NCBI RefSeq assembly: GCF_900312675.1
Contig: NZ_OMPC01000001.1
Location: forward strand, 851,633-915,632
Length of the DNA: 64,000 bases
Source of the DNA: Aliivibrio sp. EL58
GTDB lineage: Bacteria; Pseudomonadota; Gammaproteobacteria; Enterobacterales; Vibrionaceae
Direction: 5' to 3'
The notes beneath the pieces were generated by a model. The model saw only the letters and a list, made by a program, of their open reading frames with translations. It had not been told where the DNA came from and searched no databases. Below, piece by piece: positions 8,799 to 18,083 of the stretch. The number at the start of each line of letters is the position of its first letter. The first letter of the stretch is position 1. The position numbers and the translations under genes are program-made.

Positions 8799-10576
8799 TA
8801 TTCATTTCCTTTTTTAGAAAGCGTTTGTAGGTGGAATTTGTTTTGTAAAAAATATTTAGGATCAGCTTCTACTCGACGTAACCACTTATCGGCTATTTTC
8901 TCATTAGCCAAGATTTGTTCCGCAGAGAGAGTTTGTTTTTTTATCTGAGATTCAAATACTTGCTCGTTAGCACCGTCGGAGGTTTGAGGTTCGTTTTCTG
9001 GCAGTTCTTGAGCTGGCTCAAGTTCACCTGTGTTGGCTTGGCTTTCACTTAAGCGGTTAATCTCATCAATCATATTTTGTATTAGATTCAGGTTATGTTT
9101 AGCAGGCTTGTTGTTTGGATAGCGCTTCACAGTGGAGCTAAGTAAATCCCGAGCAGCAATATACTCTCTCTGTCTGGCAAGTGAATTCGCGGTATTAAAT
9201 AATAAAACCTCGATGTTCGAATCTTCTTTAGACTCTTGGTTATTATTTGTTTGCTGAGTGTTTTCTAATGCAGTTTGAAGATCTGGAATTCCCGCAATGA
9301 ATGCCGTATAGGCTTGTTGGTATTCTGCTGCATAATAGAACGCGACCCCTTTCTGCAATGGGTCTTGATAATGTTGCGCGGCTTTAATATAGTCATTTTT
9401 GTTGAAATACCATTGGCCTTGTTGATCTGGAGTGAGCCATAAATCCATCCACCATTGTGTGGTTTTATCCCACATATCTTTCTTGTTATCTTCTTTTTCT
9501 GTAGAGTGTGTTGCTGTTGATTGAACCATTTCAGCCAATGTTGAGGGTGAATAAAGTCCAAGACTCCCTACAAGAATAAAGGCGGCGCACCACTGAACTA
9601 ACCAACCTCGTCTAAACCATAATAGTATGAGTAATAAAACAGGGAACAGCAGAAAATAACCTAAATCTTCCCATGGCATAACGGAATCATTGTTTAATTG
9701 CATGTGACGTTTGATTTGATGATTGAGCCAATTTACATCGCTGTTATCAATTGAGATTTGAATTATTTTTCCATGACTCAAGCGCTTTAATTCATTTAAA
9801 GAAGCCATATTTAACGGGAAATTACTGGTTCTATTTTCATCACCCACAGCAAGAATAAGTAATTGGTTGGAAGAATAAGTAAAGTGTTCCTCAAAACGTT
9901 CATAATCTTGTGTGGTTACCCCATCAGTGATTAATACAACCGTCCCTGTGATTTGTGGTTGTTGTAAAGAAGATAAGGTTGAAAACTGCTGTTTGATTAA
10001 TGGTAATGCTTTGTAAGCTGATTTTCCTTCTACAGGCATTATTTTAGGGCTAATGGCTGCAAGATACGGTTTAAATACCGCAGAATCTTGTGTTAATGGC
10101 ATCGCAATATGTGCGGTACCTGAATAAACGATTAACCCTGTTTTTCCACCTTCTCGTAGCGCTAATAAATTTTGGATCTTTTGTTTAGAACGCGTTAATC
10201 GATTAGGTAATACGTCTTTTTCAAGCATGGACGCACTCGTATCTAATACGATTAATAATGGCGCTTTATCTTCTCCAAAAGGTGACAGTTCTTTTAGCCA
10301 TGTAGGGCCGGCACAAATAAGTATGGTAAGCGATAATACAACCGCGAGTAATTTTAAAGGTAGTTGCTGTTTCCATCCCTCATTTCCTACTACTAACGCT
10401 TTTTGTAAATGTTCGGGAAGTTGATTTTTCTGGTCGTTTTGCGTCTCTTGTCGCCATTTTAGATAGATAATCACAACAAAAGGAATCAATAATAACAACC
10501 ATAATGGGCGAATAAAATGAAATTGAACAACCCCTTGTTTTATCAAAAGCCATTGTGTTGAGAGTGAATCAAACAT
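8798..10576 (-). CDS. batB: BatB/BatC fusion: VWA domain plus TPR
   Basis: A 592-residue inner-membrane protein. Two N-terminal transmembrane segments (WLLLLIPFVVIIYL and LKLLAVVLSLTILICAG) are followed by a von Willebrand A domain with a MIDAS motif (DTSASM and TDG), then a further pair of helices (LLFPVLLLILLWF and CAAFILVGSLGLY) and a C-terminal TPR region (FNKNDYIKAAQHYQDP..., ANSLARQREYIAARDLL) with an acidic tail. This is BatB fused to BatC. The frame is open further upstream, but ATG 10576 (MFDSLSTQW) is the natural start and overlaps the BatA stop by 8 bp, implying translational coupling. Confidence 0.83.
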   Translation of the reverse strand: MFDSLSTQWLLIKQGVVQFHFIRPLWLLLLIPFVVIIYLKWRQETQNDQKNQLPEHLQKALVVGNEGWKQQLPLKLLAVVLSLTILICAGPTWLKELSPFGEDKAPLLIVLDTSASMLEKDVLPNRLTRSKQKIQNLLALREGGKTGLIVYSGTAHIAMPLTQDSAVFKPYLAAISPKIMPVEGKSAYKALPLIKQQFSTLSSLQQPQITGTVVLITDGVTTQDYERFEEHFTYSSNQLLILAVGDENRTSNFPLNMASLNELKRLSHGKIIQISIDNSDVNWLNHQIKRHMQLNNDSVMPWEDLGYFLLFPVLLLILLWFRRGWLVQWCAAFILVGSLGLYSPSTLAEMVQSTATHSTEKEDNKKDMWDKTTQWWMDLWLTPDQQGQWYFNKNDYIKAAQHYQDPLQKGVAFYYAAEYQQAYTAFIAGIPDLQTALENTQQTNNNQESKEDSNIEVLLFNTANSLARQREYIAARDLLSSTVKRYPNNKPAKHNLNLIQNMIDEINRLSESQANTGELEPAQELPENEPQTSDGANEQVFESQIKKQTLSAEQILANEKIADKWLRRVEADPKYFLQNKFHLQTLSKKGNE

Positions 10577-11618
10577 GATGTTCCCCTTTGGATTGATGAG
10601 ATTTTTGCTTTGCACGTTTACATGACATAAACCCAAAGAAGAACAGATGTATTAAGACTAAAAACATCACAGGGTATTGATGAATACTCTGCTTTGTTCT
10701 GTAGGTTGTGCTTTGATAAAGTTGTGGTTCTAATTTGCCAATTTCAGCGTACGCGTTACGTAATTCATTTTGGTTTAGCGCTTGAAATGCTTGACCGCCA
10801 GATGCATTAGCAACAGTATTAATAGTATCCATATCAAGAGCTTGTTCTCCTACAGTTTGTGGGTCACCTATTGCAATCATATGTATGCGTACTCCTTTAA
10901 CTTTCGCTACTTTTGCAGCGTCGATTGGGGGGACATAGCTGTCGGTATCATTGCCATCGGTGAGGATTATTGCGACCTTTTCGCGGGATTTATCGGTTGG
11001 TAACGGTTTTTTACTGTCTTCAAATCGTTTAATAGTTAAGCCAATAGCATCTCCCAAATGGGTACTTTGACCTGCCATTTCTACACGGGTTTGTTCAAGT
11101 AAATCGAGCCAAACTTGATGGTCTGAAGTGAAAGGTGTTTGTACAAAAGCGGCATCACCAAATAAAACCAAACCAAGGCGATCGCCTTTTCGTGTTTTAG
11201 CAAAATCTTTTAATACTTCTTTGGCTGCGTCTAATCGACTCACTTTTTGACCGTTTTTGGCAGTGAAGTCTTTCTCAGCCATTGAGCCTGATAAATCAAC
11301 GACAACCATGATGTCACGACCTATTTGTTCACGAACCTGAGGAGGGCCTAATAAGGTCGGCTTGGTTACAGCGAGTAAAATTAATACCCAAGAAAGACAA
11401 AGTAAGATGCGTTGCCATTTGGCAGGGGTCAACTGACTTGCCCCATCTGATGTCGGGAGCTTTAAAGCATCAACGAGTAGATTGAAAAATGGCACTTTTA
11501 TCGCAGCCTGTTGAGTGCGATAAGAGGGGGCAATACGAGTGATAAGCAAAGGTAAAGGCAGTAACCATAACCACATTGGATATAGAAACTCGATACTAGA
11601 CCAAGACAGGTTACTCAT
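10569..11618 (-). CDS. batA: BatA-like VWA-domain membrane protein
   Basis: A 349-residue protein with N-terminal membrane segments (MWLWLLPLPLL and ILLCLSWVLILLAVT), a VWA domain with the MIDAS sequence DLSGSM and a conserved TDGNDTDS, and a final transmembrane helix (VMFLVLIHLFFFGF). This is the BatA architecture. It overlaps the DUF4381 gene upstream and the BatB/C gene downstream by 8 bp each, so the set is almost certainly cotranscribed. It probably pairs with BatB and receives input from the MoxR ATPase. Confidence 0.85.
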   Translation of the reverse strand: MSNLSWSSIEFLYPMWLWLLPLPLLITRIAPSYRTQQAAIKVPFFNLLVDALKLPTSDGASQLTPAKWQRILLCLSWVLILLAVTKPTLLGPPQVREQIGRDIMVVVDLSGSMAEKDFTAKNGQKVSRLDAAKEVLKDFAKTRKGDRLGLVLFGDAAFVQTPFTSDHQVWLDLLEQTRVEMAGQSTHLGDAIGLTIKRFEDSKKPLPTDKSREKVAIILTDGNDTDSYVPPIDAAKVAKVKGVRIHMIAIGDPQTVGEQALDMDTINTVANASGGQAFQALNQNELRNAYAEIGKLEPQLYQSTTYRTKQSIHQYPVMFLVLIHLFFFGFMSCKRAKQKSHQSKGEHHV

Positions 11619-12147
11619 TAATTTTCACCTGATTTTTTGAGCTGCATTTTTCTTCAATTGTGTGGTGAATTACCCACTCTCTGAATTGACTAATAAGAAC
11701 TTCTGCTTGTTCTGGAATAAGGGTAAATTTAGCCTCAGGAAGCCAAATTTCATTTAATGCACGCTTGCTTAAAGCGTGATGAAAATGCACACAGCGGGAC
11801 GTTTTGGTTAACACAAAGAACTGCAATAAATCATCACCTGATTTTGATGCATTTGTTTTATCTAAATAAACGGCAATACGCTTCATTAAATGAAAGAGCT
11901 CACAGGTTGCTTGATAAGGGCGGTCACTGTTGATCTCGCTAAGATCTTTTAATGCTTGACGGCGATATCGGTTTTTATGATGGATCTTAGCGGCTCTATA
12001 AATCACAAAAAGCATAAGAGCGCTGAGTAAGGTGAATAGAATTTGCCAACCCAGCGTCTGAGGGAACCAAGCGATTGATTCAGGAACTTGAACATCAATA
12101 ATACCTTTTAAGGTATAAGTATTTGGAGGGGTATGAGTCATGGTCAT
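11611..12147 (-). CDS. DUF4381-family membrane protein of the MoxR/Bat operon
   Basis: A 178-residue protein with one transmembrane helix near residues 31-48 (ILFTLLSALMLFVIYRAA) followed by a basic, helical cytoplasmic region. Its place between the DUF58 gene and batA is where DUF4381 proteins occur in Bat operons. Its ATG overlaps the DUF58 stop (TAATG), so translation is coupled. The molecular function is unknown. Confidence 0.75.
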   Translation of the reverse strand: MTMTHTPPNTYTLKGIIDVQVPESIAWFPQTLGWQILFTLLSALMLFVIYRAAKIHHKNRYRRQALKDLSEINSDRPYQATCELFHLMKRIAVYLDKTNASKSGDDLLQFFVLTKTSRCVHFHHALSKRALNEIWLPEAKFTLIPEQAEVLISQFREWVIHHTIEEKCSSKNQVKINE

Positions 12148-13103
12148 TACGTTCTCAGTAGATGAGTAAATTGAGCTATGTGTGTTCCTGACGTTGAAAT
12201 TTCCATGAAAGGTAAGCGTTTAATTGCCATTAAATGACGTAACGTATCACAACGTTTTTGATGCTCAGTTTGGAGGTATTGGTTGGCTTTTATTACGTCT
12301 TTTTTTTTCTCTACATTAATTTGATGAGTCCCATCACTAAACACCCATTTTGAGGTGGGATTGAAAGTAAGAGAGGCTTCCATAGGATCGCTAATTAACA
12401 TGCTTAATACATCATTACTTTTTTGAAGATGCTTGAGTAATGACGTGTCTTTTTCTGTCATGCCAAGCCAGTCACTGAAGATAATAATGACGCTGTCTTT
12501 GATTTTTCGACGATTAAGCGAGTGAAGGGCATCAGATAAAGATATAGGGTGGGGACTATTTTTTTCTGCGTTTAATTGTTGGTTAACAAAAGCAAGATGT
12601 TTGAGATAATGTAATACATCAGATTGACTGCGTTTTGGTGGCATCCATTGTGTATTGTCGTCTTTAATTAAAAACAGTCCCACACGGTCACTTTCTTTAA
12701 TTACACGCCATGCACATAAGCTCGCAAGCTCTGCAGCAACAACGGATTTCATGGTATTAACGGAAGAGAAAAACATGGTTGAACGCTGATCAACACAAAG
12801 AATAATATTGTGATCTTTTTCTTCTGTATACGATCTTACATGAGGTTTACCGGTTCTTAAGGTGACCTTCCAATCGAGGTTGCGAATATCATCACCGATG
12901 TGATAATGACGCAGTTCTTCAAAGTTTAATCCTCTACCACGATAGCCTGAGAGATGACGACCAGAAAGTAAACGACTGGTTTTTAAATGAGGAAATAACG
13001 AGAATCCATTGATATGAGCTTGAAGTTTAACAAGCTGAGAGTGTTCGCAATGGATCCTAGGATCTATAGTTTGATTTGATGAGGTTTTTTTTATTAAATC
13101 CAT
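12147..13103 (-). CDS. DUF58-domain (VWA-like) protein
   Basis: A 318-residue cytoplasmic protein. The segment RGRGLNFEELRHYHIGDDIRNLDWK around residues 55-80 is the hallmark of DUF58, and the remainder is VWA-like (CVDQRSTMFF in the MIDAS position, with FSDWLG later). DUF58 proteins accompany MoxR ATPases and are thought to link them to the membrane Bat complex. It lies 5 bp downstream of the moxR stop and overlaps the next gene. Confidence 0.87.
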   Translation of the reverse strand: MDLIKKTSSNQTIDPRIHCEHSQLVKLQAHINGFSLFPHLKTSRLLSGRHLSGYRGRGLNFEELRHYHIGDDIRNLDWKVTLRTGKPHVRSYTEEKDHNIILCVDQRSTMFFSSVNTMKSVVAAELASLCAWRVIKESDRVGLFLIKDDNTQWMPPKRSQSDVLHYLKHLAFVNQQLNAEKNSPHPISLSDALHSLNRRKIKDSVIIIFSDWLGMTEKDTSLLKHLQKSNDVLSMLISDPMEASLTFNPTSKWVFSDGTHQINVEKKKDVIKANQYLQTEHQKRCDTLRHLMAIKRLPFMEISTSGTHIAQFTHLLRT

Positions 13104-13108
13104 CAGGA

Positions 13109-14089
13109 TTAACCAATAACTACGGTGTTTAAGAGTATTGCTACAATATCTTGTGTGGATATTCCATCCGCCAGAGCGTCATAGCTTAAGCTGATACGGT
13201 GACCTAGTACCGAATGAGCAACCGCTCGAATATCATCGGGAAGTACATGTTCTCTGTTTTCTAACCAAGCGTGGGCACGAGCACATTTGTCTAATGCGAT
13301 AGAGGCTCGAGGGCTAGCTCCAACGTCTATCCATTGTGATAATTGAGTATGTGGGTAACGCTTGGGGTGGCGAGTTGCCATGACTAAAGCGACGATATAG
13401 TTCTCTGCAATGTCAGAGACATGTATAAAAGGCAGCTCTTTACGTCCTTCTAAAATAGCTTTTGGATCAATCGTTACGGTTTCTTTTTGTGATTGATTCG
13501 CTTGCTCATTTTCTTCATCGCGAACTAAACGAATGATTTCTTTTTCGGCTTCATCATCGGGATAACTCACACTTACTTTCATCATAAAGCGGTCCATTTG
13601 TGCTTCTGGTAATGGGTAAGTTCCTTCTTGCTCTACTGGGTTTTGTGTTGCGAGTACCATAAAGAGTTCAGGCAAGGTATGGGTGGTATCATTGACTGTG
13701 ATAGTGCCTTCGGCCATGGCTTCGAGTAATGCTGCTTGTACCTTTGCAGGAGCACGGTTTATTTCATCAGCCAAAACGATGCTGTTAAAAATTGGACCAG
13801 CTTGAAAATGCAGCTGAGGTTTGCCACTGATCTCTTGATAAACCTCTGTCCCCGTTACATCAGAAGGCAGTAGATCTGGAGTGAATTGAATTCGACCAAA
13901 CGATGTATTTAATGCATTCGCTAGCGTTTTAATTGAGCGTGTTTTTGCCGTTCCTGGTAAGCCTTCAAGTAGGACGTGACCATTGGTTAACAAACCGATA
14001 ATCAGAGATTTAACGACATGAGGTTGGCCAACAACCGATTGGTTTACATGATTAATTAATTTGGCAACCGCATCTTGAGCTTTGTGCAT
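13109..14089 (-). CDS. moxR: MoxR-family AAA+ ATPase
   Basis: A 326-residue MoxR ATPase: Walker A GLPGTAKTRSIK at about residues 47-58, Walker B SIVLADEINRAPAKVQAALLEAM, sensor-1 LATQNPVEQEGTYPLPEAQMDRF, and the C-terminal helical lid. MoxR proteins act as chaperone-like ATPases for assembly or activation of metalloenzymes and complexes. An upstream ATG exists at 14110, but ATG 14089 (MHKAQDAVAKL) has a GGAG at good spacing and is preferred. The maturase stop is 25 bp upstream. Being cotranscribed with a sulfatase and its maturase raises the question of whether it helps that enzyme mature or be exported. Confidence 0.9.
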   Translation of the reverse strand: MHKAQDAVAKLINHVNQSVVGQPHVVKSLIIGLLTNGHVLLEGLPGTAKTRSIKTLANALNTSFGRIQFTPDLLPSDVTGTEVYQEISGKPQLHFQAGPIFNSIVLADEINRAPAKVQAALLEAMAEGTITVNDTTHTLPELFMVLATQNPVEQEGTYPLPEAQMDRFMMKVSVSYPDDEAEKEIIRLVRDEENEQANQSQKETVTIDPKAILEGRKELPFIHVSDIAENYIVALVMATRHPKRYPHTQLSQWIDVGASPRASIALDKCARAHAWLENREHVLPDDIRAVAHSVLGHRISLSYDALADGISTQDIVAILLNTVVIG

Positions 14090-14114
14090 AATGACTCCAG
14101 AAGTATTCATATAT

Positions 14115-15413
14115 TTATTGGTTAAGTGCGTCTTGCTGCTTTTTTAATAAAACAGATAATCCGGTAAGCATAGGGAGGCTTTCATCGAAGAAAGCGCGAA
14201 TGCCACTGCACAAATAGTTCAATCCAAGTTCACCATCAGGAGATTTTATGAATCGATTTTTAGGACACTCTCCCCAACATAAATTTAAATAAGGGCAGGC
14301 TTTACAGTAGGCAGGAAGACTGTCTCTTTTCGCCATTCCAAAGCTATGCTGCCGGATTGAAAAAGCAAATTCGTTTAAGCCACGTTCGTTGATATTGCCA
14401 AGCTTATATTCAGGGTATACGTAATGATCACAGCTAAATACATCACCATTGTGTTCCATTGCTAGGCCTTTACCGCAGAACTCGGCAGTCACACATAATT
14501 GAGATTCTTTACCCATTACCTGAGCAACTGCGGTTTCAAATAAGTTAACTAACACACGACCTAAATCATTATTAACCCACTCCACAAATACGGTATTTAA
14601 AAAGTAGCCCCAGTCATCTGGATCGACAGACCAGTCAGTGACGATTGACATTGGGTGTCCGGGTTTAGCTAACTCATTGCTTTTTTCTGGTGTCATTGAT
14701 TCGTTCCAAAACTGAGGAGCAGTAGTGGCAAAATCTTTAGCTTCAACACAAGGAGTGAACTGAATGTAAGTAGCACCAAGCTCTTTTGTTAAGAATCGAT
14801 AAACCTCGAGTGGGTGTTTTACGTTATGGCGATTTACGACAACCAGAGCGTTAAAAGGTATTTGATAATCTTGCAGGCGCTCAACCGCCGCCATTACTAA
14901 ATGAAAAGTAGGTTTACCACTACGAGTCACACGATACTTATCATGCAGTTCTCTTGGTCCATCAATTGATAAGCCAACTAGAAATCCGTTATCTTTTAAA
15001 AATTGACACCATTCGTCATTCAATAAAATGCCATTGGTTTGTAAATCGTTTTCAATTTTTACGCCTTTAGGGCAGTGCTTTTGTTGTAGTTGGACGACTT
15101 TTCTGAAGTAATCGACACCCAATAAGGTAGGTTCTCCTCCTTGCCATGAGAAGACAATCTCGTTGCCATCTTGATTCTCAATATAGCTCTTTATAAAGGC
15201 TTCTAAAGTCGCATCATCCATTACGGGTTGTTTTGGTTGGTGAAGCAACTCATCCTTATGAAGATAAAAGCAATATTGGCAATCAAGGTTACATTTTGAA
15301 CCACCGGGTTTAGACATTACGTGAAATCGACGTTGATAGTCTGTGTTTTTTGTTGCTGTTTTTAATGGAACAACGTCCAAGAACGTTGAATTTTTTACAG
15401 AAGAATAAGACAT
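14115..15413 (-). CDS. Anaerobic sulfatase-maturating enzyme (radical SAM)
   Basis: A 432-residue radical SAM/SPASM protein of the AtsB/anSME type. The cluster motif CNLDCQYC (CxxxCxxC) lies near residues 42-49, preceded by SKPGGSK, and further cysteines for auxiliary clusters are near the C-terminus (CVTAEFCGKG, CDHYVYP, CKACPYLNLCWGECPKNRF). Such enzymes oxidise the active-site Ser or Cys of a sulfatase to formylglycine in the cytoplasm, before export. Its neighbour is a sulfatase with a Ser-type site, which is the expected substrate, 76 bp upstream in the same direction. Confidence 0.9.
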   Translation of the reverse strand: MSYSSVKNSTFLDVVPLKTATKNTDYQRRFHVMSKPGGSKCNLDCQYCFYLHKDELLHQPKQPVMDDATLEAFIKSYIENQDGNEIVFSWQGGEPTLLGVDYFRKVVQLQQKHCPKGVKIENDLQTNGILLNDEWCQFLKDNGFLVGLSIDGPRELHDKYRVTRSGKPTFHLVMAAVERLQDYQIPFNALVVVNRHNVKHPLEVYRFLTKELGATYIQFTPCVEAKDFATTAPQFWNESMTPEKSNELAKPGHPMSIVTDWSVDPDDWGYFLNTVFVEWVNNDLGRVLVNLFETAVAQVMGKESQLCVTAEFCGKGLAMEHNGDVFSCDHYVYPEYKLGNINERGLNEFAFSIRQHSFGMAKRDSLPAYCKACPYLNLCWGECPKNRFIKSPDGELGLNYLCSGIRAFFDESLPMLTGLSVLLKKQQDALNQ

Positions 15414-15489
15414 AGAATCACTTATATATTAAAAAGAGAGTGGCTCAGAAATGAGCCACTGCACATTACAAATCATCAATTAAAAATGA

Positions 15490-17010
15490 TTAATCTTCTT
15501 TTGGAACAAAACTGCCGGCTTTCATACGAGGCGGGAATTTTTCAAAAGACTTATAGATCTTGCCAGCTTCACGTTTAGCGAGTGCAAGTACATAAGAGCG
15601 GTCATACATCCATTTGTCATAGCCCATACCGCCGTCACCACGTTCTAGTGGATCGACTTTTAAATCGAAGATCAGTGGTACACGAAGTTTTGTGAATGGG
15701 TATCTCCATACGTCTAACCCTGTCTCATGTTCTTGAATCATGAAGTGGAATTTCCAGCGATCGTAACGGATTGCGAGTAAGTCACCATCATCACTCCAGT
15801 AAGCAAACTCTTTACGAGCACTTTCTTCTGTTTTTCCAGTGATCATTGGTAATTGGTTATAACCATCTAGATGAACGTTATATTTTTTCCCTTGGATACG
15901 TTCGCCTTTTAGAAGGTCTTGTTTAACGTGATTATTACCTGCAGCTGCAAGCAGTGTTGGCATCCAATCTTCTAGTGACATCATGCCATTTACGTTTTTG
16001 CCTTTAGGGATATGGTTTGGCCATTTAACCATTGCTGGTACACGGAAACCCCCTTCCCAGCCCGTATTTTTCTCACTGCGGAATGGTGTCATTGCTGCAT
16101 CTGGCCATGTTGCGATCATTGGGCCATTATCAGTGGTGTAAATAACAATCGTGTTATCTTCAATACCAAGGTCTTTGATTTGTTTTAGTACTTGGCCAAC
16201 TTGTTCATCGTGTTGAACCATGCCATCGGCATAATCACCTAAACCGGTTTTGCCACGGGCTTTACCATCAATATGAGTATTGTTATGCATACGAGTGGTA
16301 TTGATCCAAGTAAAGAATGGTTTATCTGCTTTTACTTGTTTTTCAATGAAGGTTTCAGCCATGCCTAAGACTTCAGTATCGATTGTTTCCATACGCTTTT
16401 TAGTTAATGGGCCCGTATCTTCGATTTTTCCATCCGCAGACGACTTAATTACGCCTCGAGGACCATATTGTTTACGGAATTCAGGATCTTTAGGATAATC
16501 GACATTTTCAGGTTCTTCTTCTGCATTTAGGTGATACAGGTTACCAAAGAACTCATCAAAGCCGTGATTTGTAGGAAGCATATCATCACGGTCGCCTAAG
16601 TGGTTTTTACCAAATTGACCAGTTGCGTAACCAAGATCTTTCAATAGTGTTGCGATAGTTGGATCTTTTTCGCTAATGCCTTCTGGTGCACCAGGCATCC
16701 CAACTTTTGATAAGCCTGTTCGTTTTGGCATTTGGCCGGTGATGAAAGCTGAGCGGCCTGCAGTTGAACTTTGTTGTGCATAGAAGTTAGTAAACTTCAC
16801 CCCATCTTTTGCAATACTATCGATATTTGGTGTTGAGTATCCCAGCATGTCTTGGTTGTAAGCGCTGATGTTCCAGTAACCGACATCATCGCCAAAGATA
16901 ACGACGATGTTAGGTTGATCTGCAGCGTGAGCAACAGCTGAAGCTGCACCAAGTGCAAGTGTGCAAGCATTAAGCACAAATTTTTTAGCGTTGTTTTTTT
17001 TTAAGTTCAT
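15490..17010 (-). CDS. Periplasmic arylsulfatase, Ser-type (type I)
   Basis: A 506-residue exported sulfatase. Signal peptide about residues 1-29 (FVLNACTLALGAASAVAHA). Metal-binding DD at 41-42 in VVIFGDDVGYW. The sulfatase signature reads STAGR at residues 82-86, where S82 would be converted to formylglycine; TGQMPKRTG follows as in the family. Later metal ligands are in YTTDNGP. It removes sulfate from an organic sulfate ester or possibly a sulfated polysaccharide; the substrate is unknown. It heads the operon containing its maturase and the MoxR/Bat genes, and is divergent from a LysR regulator. Confidence 0.9.
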   Translation of the reverse strand: MNLKKNNAKKFVLNACTLALGAASAVAHAADQPNIVVIFGDDVGYWNISAYNQDMLGYSTPNIDSIAKDGVKFTNFYAQQSSTAGRSAFITGQMPKRTGLSKVGMPGAPEGISEKDPTIATLLKDLGYATGQFGKNHLGDRDDMLPTNHGFDEFFGNLYHLNAEEEPENVDYPKDPEFRKQYGPRGVIKSSADGKIEDTGPLTKKRMETIDTEVLGMAETFIEKQVKADKPFFTWINTTRMHNNTHIDGKARGKTGLGDYADGMVQHDEQVGQVLKQIKDLGIEDNTIVIYTTDNGPMIATWPDAAMTPFRSEKNTGWEGGFRVPAMVKWPNHIPKGKNVNGMMSLEDWMPTLLAAAGNNHVKQDLLKGERIQGKKYNVHLDGYNQLPMITGKTEESARKEFAYWSDDGDLLAIRYDRWKFHFMIQEHETGLDVWRYPFTKLRVPLIFDLKVDPLERGDGGMGYDKWMYDRSYVLALAKREAGKIYKSFEKFPPRMKAGSFVPKED

Positions 17011-17172
17011 AAAAGATCCGTAAAGTAGAGAAGTTTGCTCTTTTAAAAAAGGCAGTGCACAATAAATATACCTGTGGTTTGGTTTTGATAAATAAGGTTA
17101 AACAACGGTATTACCTAAGTTTTATTTATGAGTGTGGTTATTTAAGGCCTATTTATCGGTAGTGGAGCAAGA

Positions 17173-18036
17173 ATGGATTTAAATTTGATTCGTACATTTA
17201 TGGCGGTATATCAATGCCAGTCATACACCAAAGCATCAGAGTTACTGGAATTAACCCAACCTGCAGTGAGTGCTGCGATTAAACGTCTTGAAACTGAGAT
17301 AGATAAGCAATTATTTATTAAAAAAGGGCGGGGGATAGAAGCGACGTCTAAAGCTCATGCGTTAGCGAACAAATTTCAATTTGCTTTAGATACGATTAAT
17401 GATGCAGTTAATGATAAAAATACTTTATCGGTCTATTGTGCGGAGATTATTCTTCACTCTTTAGTTGGTTTAGAGCAAATCGATTTCTCCGAATCTCCTC
17501 GAAGCCAATCAATGATATTTGAACACCTTAGAGAACAAAAAGTAGATTTGGTATTAGATGTTGTCACTATAAAAGATTCTGCGTTCATTATTGAAGATGT
17601 ATACACTGAACCTTTAGTTGTTGTCTGTGCAAAAGATCATCCTCGAATTCAAGAACAATTAACGAAAGAAGATTATTATCGTGAATCACATGTGATTTAT
17701 TCAGGACGTTGGCAGGGGCTAAATGGATTTGAACAAATTGCGCAAGAGCCAATAAAAGAGCGGAAAATAGCACTTAGTGTTTCTTCCTTATCAAGCGTAA
17801 TAATGTTCGTCTCTCATGGTGAATCGTTAGGTTTAGTTTCTCAATCATTTGCAAAACGTTGGCAAAAACAGCTAGATTTAGCGATTTATCCTTGCCCTGT
17901 AAAGTTGCACTTGGCAGATTATAAATTTATTTATCACAAGCGTTATATTAATGACCCTCAGCATAAGAAGGTGAGGCAGCAGATTATTGATAAGTTGAGT
18001 AAGAAGAAACCATTAATGGAATGGATGAGATTGTAA
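17173..18036 (+). CDS. LysR-family regulator beside the sulfatase
   Basis: A 287-residue LysR regulator with HTH at about residues 3-60 (MDLNLIRTFMAVYQCQSYTK, then LTQPAVSAAIKRLE). It is divergent from the sulfatase operon with about 160 bp between starts, so it most probably controls that operon. This intergenic stretch is AT-rich and holds no further gene. The inducer could be sulfate status or a sulfated substrate; this is not seen in the sequence. Confidence 0.9.
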   Translation: MDLNLIRTFMAVYQCQSYTKASELLELTQPAVSAAIKRLETEIDKQLFIKKGRGIEATSKAHALANKFQFALDTINDAVNDKNTLSVYCAEIILHSLVGLEQIDFSESPRSQSMIFEHLREQKVDLVLDVVTIKDSAFIIEDVYTEPLVVVCAKDHPRIQEQLTKEDYYRESHVIYSGRWQGLNGFEQIAQEPIKERKIALSVSSLSSVIMFVSHGESLGLVSQSFAKRWQKQLDLAIYPCPVKLHLADYKFIYHKRYINDPQHKKVRQQIIDKLSKKKPLMEWMRL

Positions 18037-18069
18037 AAAGCCCTCTGCTCGAGAGAGCAGAGCAGAGGG
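18036..18069 (-). terminator. Terminator between the LysR and YiaV-like genes
   Basis: CCCTCTGCTC (18041-18050) and GAGCAGAGGG (18060-18069) form a perfect 10-bp stem. Five A residues at 18036-18040 make it a hairpin-plus-T terminator on the minus strand, serving the YiaV-like gene. It may also end the convergent LysR transcript. Confidence 0.75.
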
Positions 18070-18083
18070 AAAACATGGAAGTT

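Noticed and set aside
9265-9561. 98-codon frame on the minus strand inside the BatB/C gene
   Set aside because: It lies within the coding region of the VWA/TPR protein in another frame, has no family features and an odd amino-acid composition.
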